A stretch of 64,000 nt of DNA, taken from assembly GCF_000808535.1 (NCBI RefSeq), contig NZ_JWLV01000001.1:124001-188000 (forward strand), written 5' to 3'. The notes below the pieces were generated by a model. The model had not been told where the DNA came from. It did no database searches and saw only the letters and a list, made by a program, of their open reading frames with translations. The DNA is from Vibrio sinaloensis (lineage in GTDB: Bacteria; Pseudomonadota; Gammaproteobacteria; Enterobacterales; Vibrionaceae). Of the stretch, positions 50,517 through 61,280 are shown in pieces (position 1 is the first letter of the stretch; the number at the start of each line of letters is the position of its first letter). The position numbers and the translations under genes are program-made.

Positions 50517-53500
50517 ATGCACCTGTCAAAAGGAAATGCGAGTAGACGTGTGTTCACATTGAGCACGTTAAGCGCGTCTTGCCTGATTGCGTTCAATAGC
50601 TATGCGGCGGTGGATTGTAGTGCGTTACCCAACTGGGATAGCACTTCAGTTTATAATGGCGGCGACCAAGTACAACACGTAAACGAAGCGTACCAAGCGA
50701 ACTATTGGACACAAGGCAATAACCCTTCTGAAACCGCAGGACCTTGGGGTTTCTGGAAATCACTAGGAAGTTGTGACGGCGGTGTAGTTGTCAATGAACC
50801 TCCTGTTGTTTCACTAACCGCACCATTAGCGACAGACTCCATTACAGAAGGCGCCGTGATCTCACTGGCTGCATCTGCAAGTGATAGTGATGGTTCTGTT
50901 GCTCGTGTTGAGTTTCAAGTTGATGGCGTTGTCGTAGGTAACGCAACTAGTGCACCATACACCGTTGATTGGACGGCAACGGCAGGCAACCACAGCGTAA
51001 GCGCTACCGCTTTTGATGATCAAGGTGAAGCAAGCGTGGTAAGCACAACAGCAATTACTGTAGATGCTTCGCAGCCTGGTAACCTTGCCCCAACCGTTGA
51101 TGTGACACTTTCATCCGCTAACGTAGAAGTTGGTAGTGTGGTCACTCTGACAGCGAACGCAGCAGATAGCGATGGCTCAGTGGATAAAGTAGATTTCTAC
51201 GTTGCAGGTCAATTGGTTGGCACAACAGTAACACCGCCTTATACGCTAGACTACACGACAACGGCTGCGGGTACTCTATCCGTTTATGCGAAAGCGACGG
51301 ATAACCTTGGTAAATCAACAAACTCGACAGCGGTTGCCCTCAAAGTAACTGGTTTACCAACGGCTGCAAATTGTCGTCCAGACGGCTTGTATCAAACTGA
51401 AGGCGTTAACGTCCCTTACTGTACGATCTACGATGAAGAAGGACGCGAGCAAATGGGCGCAGATCACCCTCGCCGCGTAATTGGTTACTTCACGAGTTGG
51501 CGTGCGGGCGATGACCCTCAAGCGGCCTACCTAGTTAAAGATATTCCTTGGGAGCAGTTGACTCATATTAACTACGCCTTCGTCGGTGTTGGGCCAGATG
51601 GCAAAGTTAATCTAGGTGATGTGAGCGATCCGAACAACGCCGCTACGGGCAAAGAGTGGGCAGGGGTAGATATTGACCCAACACTAGGCTTTAAAGGCCA
51701 CTTCGGTGCACTTGCGACTTACAAAGAGCGCTATGGCGTTAAGACACTCATTTCAATCGGTGGATGGGCTGAAACAGGTGGCCACTTTGGCGCAGATGGT
51801 AACCGCGTAGCTGATGGCGGATTCTACACCATGACAACCAACGCGGATGGCTCGATCAACCACGCGGGGATTGAAAAGTTTGCAGCGTCTGCAGTAGAGA
51901 TGATGCGTACATACAAGTTTGACGGTTTGGATATTGATTACGAATACCCAACTTCAATGGCTGGCGCGGGCAACCCTTATGACAAAGCATTCATGGAACC
52001 TCGTCGTCCATATTTGTGGGCATCTTATCAGGAACTGATGAAAGTACTTCGTGAGAAGCTCGATGCCGCATCGGCTCAAGACGGCGTTCACTACATGCTA
52101 ACGATTGCTGCACCTTCTTCTGGTTACCTGCTACGCGGAATGGAAACGTTTGATGTAACCAAATACTTGGATTACGTCAACATCATGTCTTATGACCTGC
52201 ACGGTGCGTGGAATGATCACGTAGGCCACAACGCCGCGTTGTTCGATACAGGTGAAGACTCTGAGTTGGCGCAATGGAATGTATATAACACCGCTGCATA
52301 CGGAGGTATAGGTTATCTAAACACTGACTGGGCTTACCACTACTTTAGAGGCTCTATGCCTGCTGGGCGTATCAACATTGGTGTCCCATATTATACTCGT
52401 GGTTGGCAAGGTGTAACTGGCGGAACCAATGGTTTGTGGGGCAGAGCAGCGCTACCGAATCAATCTCAATGTCCTGAAGGTACAGGTGAAGGCGAGAAGA
52501 ACAACTGCGGTAACGGCGCAATTGGTATCGATAACATGTGGCACGACACTGACCCTAAAGGAAATGAAATGGGGGCAGGTTCAGGACCAATGTGGCATGC
52601 GAAAAACCTAGAGCATGGCATTTGGGGTACATACACTGATGCTTACAAACTTGATCCGGTCAATGATCCTAGCGATCGCTTAGTTGGCACATATGTACGT
52701 AACTACGACAGTGTTGCTGTCGCTCCTTGGCTTTGGAATGCTGAGAAGTCTGTGTTCCTCTCTACGGAAGACGAAGCATCAGTTAACGTAAAAGCAGACT
52801 ATGTCATCGACAAAGAAATCGGCGGCATCATGTTCTGGGAGCTGGCGGGCGACTATAACTGTTACGTGCTAGATGCAAATGGCCAGCGCACGTCAGTCGA
52901 TGTGACTGAACAGGCTTGTGCGACCGGTAATGGTGAATACCATATGGGTAACACCATGACAAAAGCCATCTACGACAAGTTCAAGTCAGCGACTCCATAT
53001 GGTAATAAGATTGCGACGGGCGCAGTTCCGACCGAAGCGGTTGATATTTCAGTATCAGTTGGTGGCTTTAAAGTCGGAGATCAAAACTATCCGATTAACC
53101 CGAAAGTGACGTTTACTAACAACACAGGGCAAGCGATTCCTGGTGGTACTGAATTCCAGTTTGATATTCCAGTATCGGCACCAGACAATGCTAAAGATCA
53201 GTCGGGCGGTGGCTTAACGGTTATTGCATCAGGTCATACACGTGCAAACAATATTGGTGGCCTTGATGGAACAATGCACAGAGTCGCGTTTAGCTTACCT
53301 TCATGGAAAGAGCTACCTGCGGGCGGCACTTACGAGCTCGATATGGTTTACTACTTACCAATTTCAGGTCCTGCAAACTATACCGTCAATATTAACGGTG
53401 TGGATTACGCCTTTAAGTTCGAGCAACCAGACCTTCCACTAGCTGACTTAGGCTCAGGTAATGGCGGTAACACGGGTGGCGATACCGGGGGTGATAACGG

Positions 53501-53675
53501 CGGTAACACTGGCTCGGGCACAGTGACGGCATGGGAACCAGGTACAACCAAAGCGGTTAACGGCGAAACCTACAGCTATAACGGTAAGTGCTTTGTAGCC
53601 AAAAACAGCCCGGGAAGCTGGGAGTCTCCAACTCAATCAAATTGGTTCTGGGACGAGGTACCGTGTCCACAATAA
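50517..53675 (+). CDS. Chitodextrinase (multidomain GH18 endo-enzyme)
   Basis: A 1052-residue exported enzyme. Signal peptide to about 31. A chitin-binding CBM5/12 module follows ([20 protein letters not shown], about 38-85), two Ig-like repeats (about 93-180 and 188-277, both with ASDSDGSV-type loops), then a GH18 barrel about 315-825 with [24 protein letters not shown] and the catalytic [10 protein letters not shown] holding Glu476. A beta-domain like that of ChiA-type enzymes ([20 protein letters not shown]) covers about 840-975. A Gly/Asn/Asp linker and a C-terminal CBM5/12 ([20 protein letters not shown]) end the protein. This architecture and size match the Vibrio chitodextrinase (V. 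furnissii EndoI type), which cuts soluble chitin oligomers. It faces glgC across a terminator. Confidence 0.93.
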   Translation: MHLSKGNASRRVFTLSTLSASCLIAFNSYAAVDCSALPNWDSTSVYNGGDQVQHVNEAYQANYWTQGNNPSETAGPWGFWKSLGSCDGGVVVNEPPVVSLTAPLATDSITEGAVISLAASASDSDGSVARVEFQVDGVVVGNATSAPYTVDWTATAGNHSVSATAFDDQGEASVVSTTAITVDASQPGNLAPTVDVTLSSANVEVGSVVTLTANAADSDGSVDKVDFYVAGQLVGTTVTPPYTLDYTTTAAGTLSVYAKATDNLGKSTNSTAVALKVTGLPTAANCRPDGLYQTEGVNVPYCTIYDEEGREQMGADHPRRVIGYFTSWRAGDDPQAAYLVKDIPWEQLTHINYAFVGVGPDGKVNLGDVSDPNNAATGKEWAGVDIDPTLGFKGHFGALATYKERYGVKTLISIGGWAETGGHFGADGNRVADGGFYTMTTNADGSINHAGIEKFAASAVEMMRTYKFDGLDIDYEYPTSMAGAGNPYDKAFMEPRRPYLWASYQELMKVLREKLDAASAQDGVHYMLTIAAPSSGYLLRGMETFDVTKYLDYVNIMSYDLHGAWNDHVGHNAALFDTGEDSELAQWNVYNTAAYGGIGYLNTDWAYHYFRGSMPAGRINIGVPYYTRGWQGVTGGTNGLWGRAALPNQSQCPEGTGEGEKNNCGNGAIGIDNMWHDTDPKGNEMGAGSGPMWHAKNLEHGIWGTYTDAYKLDPVNDPSDRLVGTYVRNYDSVAVAPWLWNAEKSVFLSTEDEASVNVKADYVIDKEIGGIMFWELAGDYNCYVLDANGQRTSVDVTEQACATGNGEYHMGNTMTKAIYDKFKSATPYGNKIATGAVPTEAVDISVSVGGFKVGDQNYPINPKVTFTNNTGQAIPGGTEFQFDIPVSAPDNAKDQSGGGLTVIASGHTRANNIGGLDGTMHRVAFSLPSWKELPAGGTYELDMVYYLPISGPANYTVNINGVDYAFKFEQPDLPLADLGSGNGGNTGGDTGGDNGGNTGSGTVTAWEPGTTKAVNGETYSYNGKCFVAKNSPGSWESPTQSNWFWDEVPCPQ

Positions 53676-53693
53676 CCAACATTAACTAAACGA

Positions 53694-53721
53694 AAGCCTT
53701 GGCGTAAACCAAGGCTTTTTT
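53694..53721. terminator. Terminator, chitodextrinase / glgC
   Basis: AAGCCTTGG (53694-53702), loop CGTAAA, CCAAGGCTT (53709-53717), then TTTT. Confidence 0.9.
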
Positions 53722-53734
53722 CGTTTTCGTTGTC

Positions 53735-54949
53735 CTAGAATTGATAGCTTTCTGGCACAACGACTACACCGGATTCAGAAACATGAAAACGCTTCGCGTC
53801 CTCGACTTGATTGAGTCCTATTTCAGTATTGGGCGGAATCTTTACGTGTTTATCGATGATACAGTTGACGAGTTTGCACCCTTCACCAACCTCCACATCA
53901 TCAAACAAAATGCTGTCTACAATGGTCGCACTATCGTGGATCTTCACATTGGAGGAGATAACGCTATGTTGCACCGAGCCGCCTGAGTTAACAACGCCGT
54001 TTGCGATCATTGAATTGATGAAAATCCCTTCATTTCCGGTAGCCGAAGAGACAGTACGAGCTGGTGGAAATTGAGGTTCATACGTACGAATGCCCCAATT
54101 CGATTGATAGAGGTTCATCGGTGGAATCGGCTCTAATAGATCCATATTCGCTTGATAAAAAGAGTCGATTGTTCCCACATCGCGCCAGTAACAGTCTTTT
54201 GCAACACGCCCTCTGTCTTGGCAGAAGTTATAACCGTAAACGCACTGTTTATCGATAAGTGTTGGAATGATGTCTTTACCAAAATCGTGCGATGACGCTT
54301 CATTCTGAGCATCTTCTAATAGCGCTTCTTGCAGCGTCTCGCGCTCAAAAATATAGATGCCCATCGAAACTAAGCTGCGACTGTCGTTAGTCGGCATCGA
54401 AGGCGGATCAACGGGCTTTTCAATAAATGAGTCGACTTGATGGTTTGAATCACACGACAGAACGCCAAACGCAGACGCTTCTTCTCTGGGAACATCCATA
54501 CACGCAATGGTCAGTTTTGCTTCGTTGGCAATGTGATCTTTGAGCATCTCTGCATAATCCATGCGATAAATATGGTCACCCGATAACACAATCACATGCT
54601 TGGCGTCGCTGCGCTCTAACAGCCATAAATTGTGATAGATGGCGTCAGCTGTTCCTTCATACCATTTGCCGCCACCACGCATTTGCGGAGGGACGACAGT
54701 GACAAATTCCCCTAACTCAGGATTGAAAATAGACCAACCGTCACGGAGATGTTTTTGTAGTGAATGAGATTTGTACTGGGTGAGGACAAGTATCTGACGA
54801 AGCCCAGAGTGCAGACAATTGGTTAATGTAAAATCGATGATTCGATACTTACCGCCAAACGGTACAGCAGGTTTTGCGCGATGATCAGTGAGAGGGCTAA
54901 GCCTTGAGCCCATTCCACCGGCTAAGATAATTGTGAGCGTGTCTTGCAT
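53735..54949 (-). CDS. glgC: Glucose-1-phosphate adenylyltransferase
   Basis: A 404-residue enzyme making ADP-glucose, the committed step of glycogen synthesis. Marks: ILAGGMGSRLSPLTDHRAKP near the N-terminus for ATP and activator binding, KYRIIDFTLTNCLHSGLRQI, the substrate loop VVPPQMRGGGKWYEGTADAI, VLSGDHIYRMDYAEM with the catalytic Asp, and FIEKPVDPP. The last 120 residues form a left-handed beta-helix (VVNSGGSVQHSVISSNVKIH). ATG 54949 with GGAG six bases upstream is preferred; the frame is open 20 codons further. No other glg gene is in view, so this is an isolated glgC, as is known on the second chromosome of V. cholerae. Confidence 0.95.
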   Translation of the reverse strand: MQDTLTIILAGGMGSRLSPLTDHRAKPAVPFGGKYRIIDFTLTNCLHSGLRQILVLTQYKSHSLQKHLRDGWSIFNPELGEFVTVVPPQMRGGGKWYEGTADAIYHNLWLLERSDAKHVIVLSGDHIYRMDYAEMLKDHIANEAKLTIACMDVPREEASAFGVLSCDSNHQVDSFIEKPVDPPSMPTNDSRSLVSMGIYIFERETLQEALLEDAQNEASSHDFGKDIIPTLIDKQCVYGYNFCQDRGRVAKDCYWRDVGTIDSFYQANMDLLEPIPPMNLYQSNWGIRTYEPQFPPARTVSSATGNEGIFINSMIANGVVNSGGSVQHSVISSNVKIHDSATIVDSILFDDVEVGEGCKLVNCIIDKHVKIPPNTEIGLNQVEDAKRFHVSESGVVVVPESYQF

Positions 54950-55101
54950 TCTGTTCTCCATAACGGTGCAAAGTGATCCATATGGATATGAGTACAAGAA
55001 ACACGCCAAATTTTAAGCTGATGATTTAAATGAGATAAGTACGAAAGCAACGACAAGCCTGAGTTAAATTGGTGCAGGCATTTTTCTAATGTGCACCAAA
55101 A

Positions 55102-57003
55102 TTAAGCAATGGAGTCGGACTCGACCACTGACAAAATGTTCACTTGATTGCGCCCAAGCGTTTTCGATTCGTAGAGAGCAATATCGGCACGTTTGTAACT
55201 GTTGCCTGCTGTCGGACCAATTTCTGTAATACCGCCGCTGATTGTGATGTTGAGAGAGGTTTCAATATGAATCGCAGTTCGAACGCGGTTAATCACGATT
55301 TCTGCTTCATTGAGTGGGGTATGAGGCATGATAATCGCAAATTCTTCACCGCCGATCCGGGCAACGACATCCGTCTCTCGCAGGTGGTTAGTTAAGATGC
55401 GCGCAACTTCTTTGATGGTCACATCGCCTTTGTCATGTCCGTATGTGTCGTTGATGCGTTTAAAGTGGTCAATATCGAGCAGAGCCAGTGTCGCCGTTTC
55501 GCTGTTTGGATACCGTTTCGTTTTTAATGACAGCGATGACATCTCAGCATCAAACTTACGACGATTCCACAGCCCCGTCAGCGGGTCTCGCTCACTGAGC
55601 TCTCTTAATCGGTTTTCCAGTTCTTTACGGTGGGTAATATCAATAAATGACGCCACGTAAAACTGAATCACATTGTGTTTATCTTTGACCGTTTGAATGC
55701 GTAGAATTTCCGTAATTTTTGAACCATCACGACGCTTATTGACCACTTCACCTTCCCAGATTCCATGGAGCTCAAGCTCTTTCCACATCTCCATATAAAA
55801 TTCTTGATTGTGTTTGCCTGAAGCAAATGTCGAAGGCTGTTTGCCGATAACGTCTTCTAACTCATAACCACTGACTCGGGTAAATTCTTCATTAACTTGG
55901 ATAATGCGGTTGTTGTGGTCAGTTATGACCATCGCCGACATACCATTCATTGCAGCTCGGGCAATTTTACTCGCCATGCTGTTTTTCTCATGGTTGTAGT
56001 TCCAAGTGACGAAACCAAGGGTTATCAAAAAAATAATGACAAAAAGGAAAGTTGCTTGAATCGCTAAGTTGATCTCCGCATTTCTGGTGATATCTGACAT
56101 GGCATTGGCATCCGAACGAATAACAAAGATCACCTTGTTTACGGTATTGCCATGAGAGAGCTCTGCTTTTGAGTATGAAATCCAAGTATCGCCCTCTCTA
56201 TCAGTCCCAGAATTCGTGGTTTTAATTTTGGACCAGATAGTAGGGTATTGGTTGGCCAGATTCGATTCTCGATGCTCTTTAATCACGTTACCGAAGATAG
56301 GGTCGCCAGTGTTGGTCAGCAAATAGAAACCATCTTGATCAAGAATGCTTGGTAAGTTAGCGCTGTTTCTTTTGTAAGACAGTGCTTTATAAATGCGCGG
56401 TAAATCCAAATTGGCAATGAAATACCCCTGAACGGCGCCATTCAGCGCGACAGGAATGATGATCCGATATGCGGGTTTCAAAGGCATTACGTATTTTCCA
56501 TGCTCCTGCTGTAAATCGATGCCATAAACGCCCAGCTCACCGGGACGCAGCGTTTGAGCATAATGGAAGTAATCGCGATCGCCTTTGTATTGGAGACGCT
56601 CTTCATTAACGATTTCAGACACTCGCTCACTGCTGTTTATCCTTATCAGCTCTTGACCTTGGGTGTCGAGAAAACGCAGGTGCGCGTATACGCCCTGAGT
56701 TTGAGTGACTAACAGCCAAAACTCTTTAAGTGCATTGAGGTTAGACTCCGTTGGTGAAACGATCGCTTGATTGAATAGACCATTTGAAGCGAGTGAACGC
56801 AAAGACGTATTTATCTTGGTTAAAGTCACTTGCAACTCAGCTTTCGAGTATTCGAGTTTATTTCGATTACTCTGCTCAACGGCGACTGCTGCGGTATCAT
56901 GGATTTTTTGACTTTCGCTGTAGAAATAGAGCGAGGGGACGATGGCAAGTGCGCAAAAAGTAACGAAAAACTGAAGTACTAACTTATAGCGAGAAGATAA
57001 CAT
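55102..57003 (-). CDS. Membrane diguanylate cyclase with PAS domain
   Basis: A 633-residue sensor cyclase. Helix 1 lies about 7-25; a periplasmic Cache-like double-PAS sensor (HLRFLDTQGQELIRINSSER, GYFIANLDLPRIYKAL) extends to about 300; helix 2 is near 309-331. A cytosolic PAS domain follows (GMSAMVITDHNNRIIQVNEE, FTRVSGYELEDVIGKQPSTF) with its C-terminal PAC part, then GGDEF: LTGLWNRRKFDAEM, DIDHFKRINDTYGHDKGD, and the active site RIGGEEFAIIMP. The inhibitory RxxD site is present in LRETDVVAR, five residues before the active loop. It should therefore make cyclic-di-GMP under feedback inhibition. Single gene; the window's HD-GYP protein is its functional opposite. Confidence 0.92.
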   Translation of the reverse strand: MLSSRYKLVLQFFVTFCALAIVPSLYFYSESQKIHDTAAVAVEQSNRNKLEYSKAELQVTLTKINTSLRSLASNGLFNQAIVSPTESNLNALKEFWLLVTQTQGVYAHLRFLDTQGQELIRINSSERVSEIVNEERLQYKGDRDYFHYAQTLRPGELGVYGIDLQQEHGKYVMPLKPAYRIIIPVALNGAVQGYFIANLDLPRIYKALSYKRNSANLPSILDQDGFYLLTNTGDPIFGNVIKEHRESNLANQYPTIWSKIKTTNSGTDREGDTWISYSKAELSHGNTVNKVIFVIRSDANAMSDITRNAEINLAIQATFLFVIIFLITLGFVTWNYNHEKNSMASKIARAAMNGMSAMVITDHNNRIIQVNEEFTRVSGYELEDVIGKQPSTFASGKHNQEFYMEMWKELELHGIWEGEVVNKRRDGSKITEILRIQTVKDKHNVIQFYVASFIDITHRKELENRLRELSERDPLTGLWNRRKFDAEMSSLSLKTKRYPNSETATLALLDIDHFKRINDTYGHDKGDVTIKEVARILTNHLRETDVVARIGGEEFAIIMPHTPLNEAEIVINRVRTAIHIETSLNITISGGITEIGPTAGNSYKRADIALYESKTLGRNQVNILSVVESDSIA

Positions 57004-57154
57004 TGCCGATTATATAGTCCGAAAGTTGTATAAGGGATGAATAATATACGACTCATCAATCAATTACTGTGAGCATCCGTGCATAATAGGACACACTGCC
57101 TGCTGCCTTAGAGGGAGTATAGCGTGAGTGAGCAAAACGTACACGCCACCCCAA

Positions 57155-57187
57155 ACAAACGAAAAAAGCACCTCGATTGAGGTGCTT
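57155..57187 (-). terminator. Terminator of the fruBKA operon
   Basis: AAGCACCTC (57166-57174), loop GATT, GAGGTGCTT (57179-57187). Read leftward it runs into TTTTTTCGTTTG. Confidence 0.88.
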
Positions 57188-57216
57188 GTAATGTTCAGGA
57201 GCATGTTCTTTGGGGG

Positions 57217-58950
57217 TTACGCCTGAGCTTGAACCTGTTTTGTTTGTTCGCGAGACTTTAAGAACGCATAACCAAAGCCAGTTACTGCAGTACCCGCAGC
57301 AATAGCGACCAAATACATCAACACTGGGGTAATAGCGTTTGGAATCAAGAGAACAAACAGACCGCCATGTGGTGCCATCAGCTTCGCACCGAACAGCATT
57401 GATAGGGCACCAGTTAAGGCTCCGCCTGCCATACATGCTGGAATAACACGCATTGGGTCTTTTGCAGCAAATGGGATGGCACCTTCAGAGATGAAACACA
57501 AGCCAAGTACAAATGACGCTTTGCCCGCTTCTCGTTCACTCTGCTCAAATTTGTTTTTGGCGATAAAGGTCGCAAGACCCATACCAAGGGCAGGGACCAT
57601 ACCTGCTGCCATAATTGCTGCCATAGGCGCGTATGTTTGAGAAGCTAGCAAACCAACACCAAATGCGTAAGCCGCTTTGTTCACTGGACCACCTAAGTCA
57701 AAACACATCATCGCGCCAAGGATAATGCCAAGTAGAACAGCGCTGTCTGATCCCATGTTGTTTAGGAAATCAGTTAAGCCATTCATAATGCCTGACACCG
57801 GACCGCCAACAATGTAGATCATGACTAAGCCAGTAAACAGTGTCGCGACAAACGGAATGATCAAAATGGGTTTAAGTGCTTCCATAGATTGTGGCAGCGA
57901 CACTTTATCGGCAAGAAACTTCGCAGCATAACCCGCGATAAAACCGGCGGCGATACCACCAAGGAAACCCGCACCGGTAGAACTAGCAAGCATGCCTCCC
58001 ACTAGACCAGGCGCTAGGCCAGGGCGGTCTGCGATAGAGAAGGCGATAAAGCCTGCTAGGACAGGAATCATCAACGCAAATGCAGAGCCACCACCGATAG
58101 TCATCAGTGCAGCAGCCAGTGTGCCTTCTTCTTTAAACGCTTCAATACCGAAAACAAAGGAGAGAGCGATGATCAAACCGCCAGCAACAACCACTGGTAG
58201 CATATGTGAAACACCAGTCATTAGATGTTTGTAAGCACCTTTCTTTTCATCACTAGGGGTCGCATTAGAATTGCCAGAGTGCTGATAAACAGTGGCAAGT
58301 TCAAAAGCCTTATCCATCTCTTCGGCTGTTTTCTTAAGTGCTGGCCCCGTTTTGGTGCGGTACATCGGCTTGCCATTGAAGCGATCCAACGGCACTTCAA
58401 TATCGGCAGCAATGATGACTAAATCCGCTTCTGCGATATCTTGATCTGTCAGTTGGTTTTTCGCGCCCACGGAACCACGTGTTTCAACCTTAATTTGGTG
58501 TCCACGACGTTTACCTTCCTCTTCTAAAGCTTCGGCCGCCATAAAGGTGTGAGCCACACCTGTTGGGCAAGCAGTAATAGCAACAATCTTTTTCACGCTG
58601 CTTTCACTGGCCACTGAGTTTGTCACTTTAGTCGCGTATTCGAGCGTGCGAGCTTGTTGGGCCGCTGATTGAAGAAAATCTGCTGGATTCTTAGCAACAC
58701 TCGCAATATCTCCCTGATACACTTTTTTACCAACAAAGCGTTCTGTGTTTACAGGAGTGCTTGCCGCAATGATGACCGCATCAGCATGTTCTATCTGTTC
58801 TGCGGTTAGTAAAGTTGGCTCTATAACACTGGATTGACACTCGATGTTTGCGGTCCATCCTAGCTGTTGTGCAGCTTGTTCAAGTAGGCCAGCAGCTAGG
58901 ATGCTATTGGCAACCCCGCTAGGGCAAGCCGTAATAATTGCAATGTTCAT
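57217..58950 (-). CDS. fruA: PTS fructose transporter subunit IIBC
   Basis: A 577-residue permease that imports fructose as fructose 1-phosphate. It begins with a duplicated IIB: the first copy (about 1-100, NIAIITACPSGVANSILAAG) and the second (about 118-215, VAITACPTGVAHTFMAAEAL) with the phospho-accepting Cys in ACPTG. The IIC part follows with about nine helices: LMTGVSHMLPVVVAGGLIIA, GFLGGIAAGFIAGYAAKFLA, GAMMCFDLGGPVNKAAYAFG and CFISEGAIPFAAKDP, which are IIC-Fru hallmarks. It is the last gene of fruB-fruK-fruA, 19 bases after fruK. Confidence 0.97.
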   Translation of the reverse strand: MNIAIITACPSGVANSILAAGLLEQAAQQLGWTANIECQSSVIEPTLLTAEQIEHADAVIIAASTPVNTERFVGKKVYQGDIASVAKNPADFLQSAAQQARTLEYATKVTNSVASESSVKKIVAITACPTGVAHTFMAAEALEEEGKRRGHQIKVETRGSVGAKNQLTDQDIAEADLVIIAADIEVPLDRFNGKPMYRTKTGPALKKTAEEMDKAFELATVYQHSGNSNATPSDEKKGAYKHLMTGVSHMLPVVVAGGLIIALSFVFGIEAFKEEGTLAAALMTIGGGSAFALMIPVLAGFIAFSIADRPGLAPGLVGGMLASSTGAGFLGGIAAGFIAGYAAKFLADKVSLPQSMEALKPILIIPFVATLFTGLVMIYIVGGPVSGIMNGLTDFLNNMGSDSAVLLGIILGAMMCFDLGGPVNKAAYAFGVGLLASQTYAPMAAIMAAGMVPALGMGLATFIAKNKFEQSEREAGKASFVLGLCFISEGAIPFAAKDPMRVIPACMAGGALTGALSMLFGAKLMAPHGGLFVLLIPNAITPVLMYLVAIAAGTAVTGFGYAFLKSREQTKQVQAQA

Positions 58951-58969
58951 AACAATAACCTTCTGTTCC

Positions 58970-59944
58970 TTAGTTTTTGTCTAAGCGTGTAATAGGGTGA
59001 AGCTCCGCTACCTGGGTGCGTTGCTTGAGGTTTTCCAGTTCTGCTTGACTGGTTAATCCAACGCCAACTTGACTGACAGCCATAGCTGACAGGGCAGTGG
59101 CGAAGCGTAGTAATTCCGTTTTTGGCATCTTTTGCATGTGGCCCCAACAAAGACCTGCGACTAATGTATCTCCCGCACCCACTGTACTGACGACACGCAT
59201 AAGTGGTGGCTCTGCATGTAACCAATCGCCTTGGTTGAGCCACATCACGCCTTTTGCGCCCATGGAAACCACAATGTTTTCAATGCCCTTATTGCTTAGG
59301 CTTTCCGCCGCGGCTTGGCATTCGCTTGGCGAGGTTAGGTGGGTTTGAGTCAGCTCACTTAACTCTTCGTCGTTTGGCTTAATCAGCCACGGTGCCGAGT
59401 TAATTCCGGCACGCAATGCCGACTTACTGCTATCGAATAAGACTTTTTTGCCTTGATTGCGCAATTGTTCAATCCAACTCGCGCATTGCTCCTCTGATAC
59501 GCCACGAGGTAAGCTACCTGCAAGTACGAAATAGTCGTGCGTTTTTGCTAAGCGAAATAGGGTGGCTTCGAACTGAGAGATTTCTTCAGCGGTTACTGCA
59601 ACACCAGGGAAATTGATGTCACTGACTCGTCCGCTTGATTCAACCAACTTAACGTTGATACGCGTTGCGCCTTCAACCTCAATGAACTCATCACACACAT
59701 TGAGGTTGGCAAACAGTTGGTGGAACAGTTCAGGGTTTTCTTTTCCCAAAAATCCGGTCACTGTAACCTCAGCGCCTAAATCACAAAGGACTTTGGCAAC
59801 ATTCACGCCTTTGCCTGCAGCATGAAAGTTGCTCTTTTCAACAAGACTCACTGCACCAATGTTAAGCGTGTCCAGAGAACCCGTGAGGTCAAGAGCTGGG
59901 TTGAGCGTTATTGTTACGACTTTTTTTGTTTTCAACTCGATCAT
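58970..59944 (-). CDS. fruK: 1-phosphofructokinase
   Basis: A 324-residue PfkB-family kinase that phosphorylates fructose 1-phosphate to the 1,6-bisphosphate. Marks: TITLNPALDLTGSLDTLNIG at the N-terminus, FHAAGKGVNVAKVLCDLGAE (the family's first signature), GFLGKENPELFHQLF, FVLAGSLPRGVSEEQ, and VSTVGAGDTLVAGLCWGHM with the catalytic Asp in GAGDT near 256. It lies between fruB and fruA with gaps of 11 and 19 bases. Its substrate and product are effectors of Cra in enteric bacteria, which links the operon to its regulator. Confidence 0.96.
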   Translation of the reverse strand: MIELKTKKVVTITLNPALDLTGSLDTLNIGAVSLVEKSNFHAAGKGVNVAKVLCDLGAEVTVTGFLGKENPELFHQLFANLNVCDEFIEVEGATRINVKLVESSGRVSDINFPGVAVTAEEISQFEATLFRLAKTHDYFVLAGSLPRGVSEEQCASWIEQLRNQGKKVLFDSSKSALRAGINSAPWLIKPNDEELSELTQTHLTSPSECQAAAESLSNKGIENIVVSMGAKGVMWLNQGDWLHAEPPLMRVVSTVGAGDTLVAGLCWGHMQKMPKTELLRFATALSAMAVSQVGVGLTSQAELENLKQRTQVAELHPITRLDKN

Positions 59945-59955
59945 ATTGCTGCCCC

Positions 59956-61089
59956 TTAACCTTCACCAAGGCCAGAAGCAATGGCTTTGCCAATCGACTC
60001 TAGGGCGAGTGACGCATCCGGGCCTTCTGCAGAAAATTGCAACTGATGACCATGCTTAACGCCAAGGGCGATGACCTTCATGAGACTCTTGGCGTTCACC
60101 TCTTTGCTGTCACCATCAAGGTTAGAAACGCGAATGTTGGACTCAAACTTTTTCGCTTCAGCAACCAGCATGGCGCCTGGGCGAGCATGCAAACCATGCG
60201 CATTCTTAATTTTGAACACCGCGCTATGACCGCCGATCTCAGATTTAGGCAGACTATCTTCCCCTGTCAATAGGGCGAGGATCTGCTCGGTAGTTGCATT
60301 AAGTAGCGCCTGTTGTTCGTTATTGAATACAAGACCGCTTAACGTATTCAGAATGGGTTGATGTGCGTTATTGCAAGCCGCAAAAGCAATCAATGCACGA
60401 ACGTCTTGACCTTCATATTGGCAAGCATTTGCGGTAGAGACCATCGAAACGGCAGTTCGTGAAACGTGCTTGTTGCTGCCGACTAGCCATAAACCTTGAC
60501 CAAGGTGGGTTGGGGCTTTTGTGACTAGATCAGCGACAAATTCAGGACCTGCGCTTCCGGTGTTTTTAATCAAACCACCCGCGACAGCGCTCATTTGCAC
60601 CATATCGCTTGCGGGGAAGTTAAGTTGGATAAGTGAGGCGTCAAAATCGGCGCTAAGTTGTACATCGCCGTTAAGCAGAGCGATAATTTCTTGCTCATTT
60701 TTAGCGTCACGCAAGCGCTGCTCAACGCCATCTGCGCCCAAAACTTTCGTCAGTTGCTTTAAAATACCTAAGTGTTCATCTGACTTTGCAGCAATACCAA
60801 TCGCAACGAAAACTGTGTTTCCATCTCCCCAGTCGACACCTTGGGGAAAGTGGTGAACGGCGACTCCGGTCGTTTTGACCATATCACGCGTCGTTGTTGT
60901 TCCGTGGGGAATCGCAATACCATTGCCTAGAAAGGTTGAGTTTTGCTCTTCACGCGCCAGCATCCCGTCAACATAACCTTGCTCAACTAGACCCGACGAA
61001 GTGAGGCTTTGCGCGATGTTTCTAATGGCATCCAATTTGTTGGATGCGTGTTGCGATAATGAAATGTTGTTTGTATCCAGCTTAAGCAT
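59956..61089 (-). CDS. fruB: Fructose PTS diphosphoryl-transfer protein (EIIA-FPr)
   Basis: A 377-residue fusion that carries phosphate from enzyme I to FruA. The N-terminal EIIA domain (about 1-145) has LAREEQNSTFLGNGIAIPHG with the active His in IPHGT near 63. A middle receiver-like domain of unclear role follows (about 155-275, with MVSTANACQYEGQDVRALIA). The C-terminal HPr-like domain (about 290-377) has the phospho-accepting His in KNAHGLHARPGAMLV and the helix KEVNAKSLMKVIALGVKHG. It opens the operon. A Cra-type operator lies 75 bp before its start. Confidence 0.95.
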   Translation of the reverse strand: MLKLDTNNISLSQHASNKLDAIRNIAQSLTSSGLVEQGYVDGMLAREEQNSTFLGNGIAIPHGTTTTRDMVKTTGVAVHHFPQGVDWGDGNTVFVAIGIAAKSDEHLGILKQLTKVLGADGVEQRLRDAKNEQEIIALLNGDVQLSADFDASLIQLNFPASDMVQMSAVAGGLIKNTGSAGPEFVADLVTKAPTHLGQGLWLVGSNKHVSRTAVSMVSTANACQYEGQDVRALIAFAACNNAHQPILNTLSGLVFNNEQQALLNATTEQILALLTGEDSLPKSEIGGHSAVFKIKNAHGLHARPGAMLVAEAKKFESNIRVSNLDGDSKEVNAKSLMKVIALGVKHGHQLQFSAEGPDASLALESIGKAIASGLGEG

Positions 61090-61163
61090 GGGGCTTCTCC
61101 AGCTTTACATTGGCTAACTTGTTTAAGTCTACAAGCACCGGTTATACATAGTGCTGATATCAA

Positions 61164-61178
61164 CTGAATCGATTCAGC
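61164..61178 (-). promoter_or_regulatory. Cra operator before fruB
   Basis: CTGAATCGATTCAG (61164-61177) is a perfect 14-bp palindrome and matches the Cra/FruR consensus core TGAATCG-N-TTCA. Confidence 0.8.
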
Positions 61179-61253
61179 AAAAATCTAAATTTAAAAGAAC
61201 TCAGGAGAATTAGTTATTCGAGCGATACTCGAGGGAAACAATTCATAACAAAC

Positions 61254-61269
61254 AGTGATGTTCATCAAT
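61254..61269. promoter_or_regulatory. Weak CRP-like sequence in the fru/cra region
   Basis: AGTGA-TGTTCA-TCAAT matches the CRP half-sites TGTGA and TCACA at 7 of 10 positions with the correct 6-base spacing. It lies between the Cra sites. Confidence 0.25.
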
Positions 61270-61280
61270 TTTCTAATTCT

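Noticed and set aside
52429-52611. 60-codon frame inside the chitodextrinase gene
   Set aside because: Out-of-frame shadow of a long, well-supported gene.
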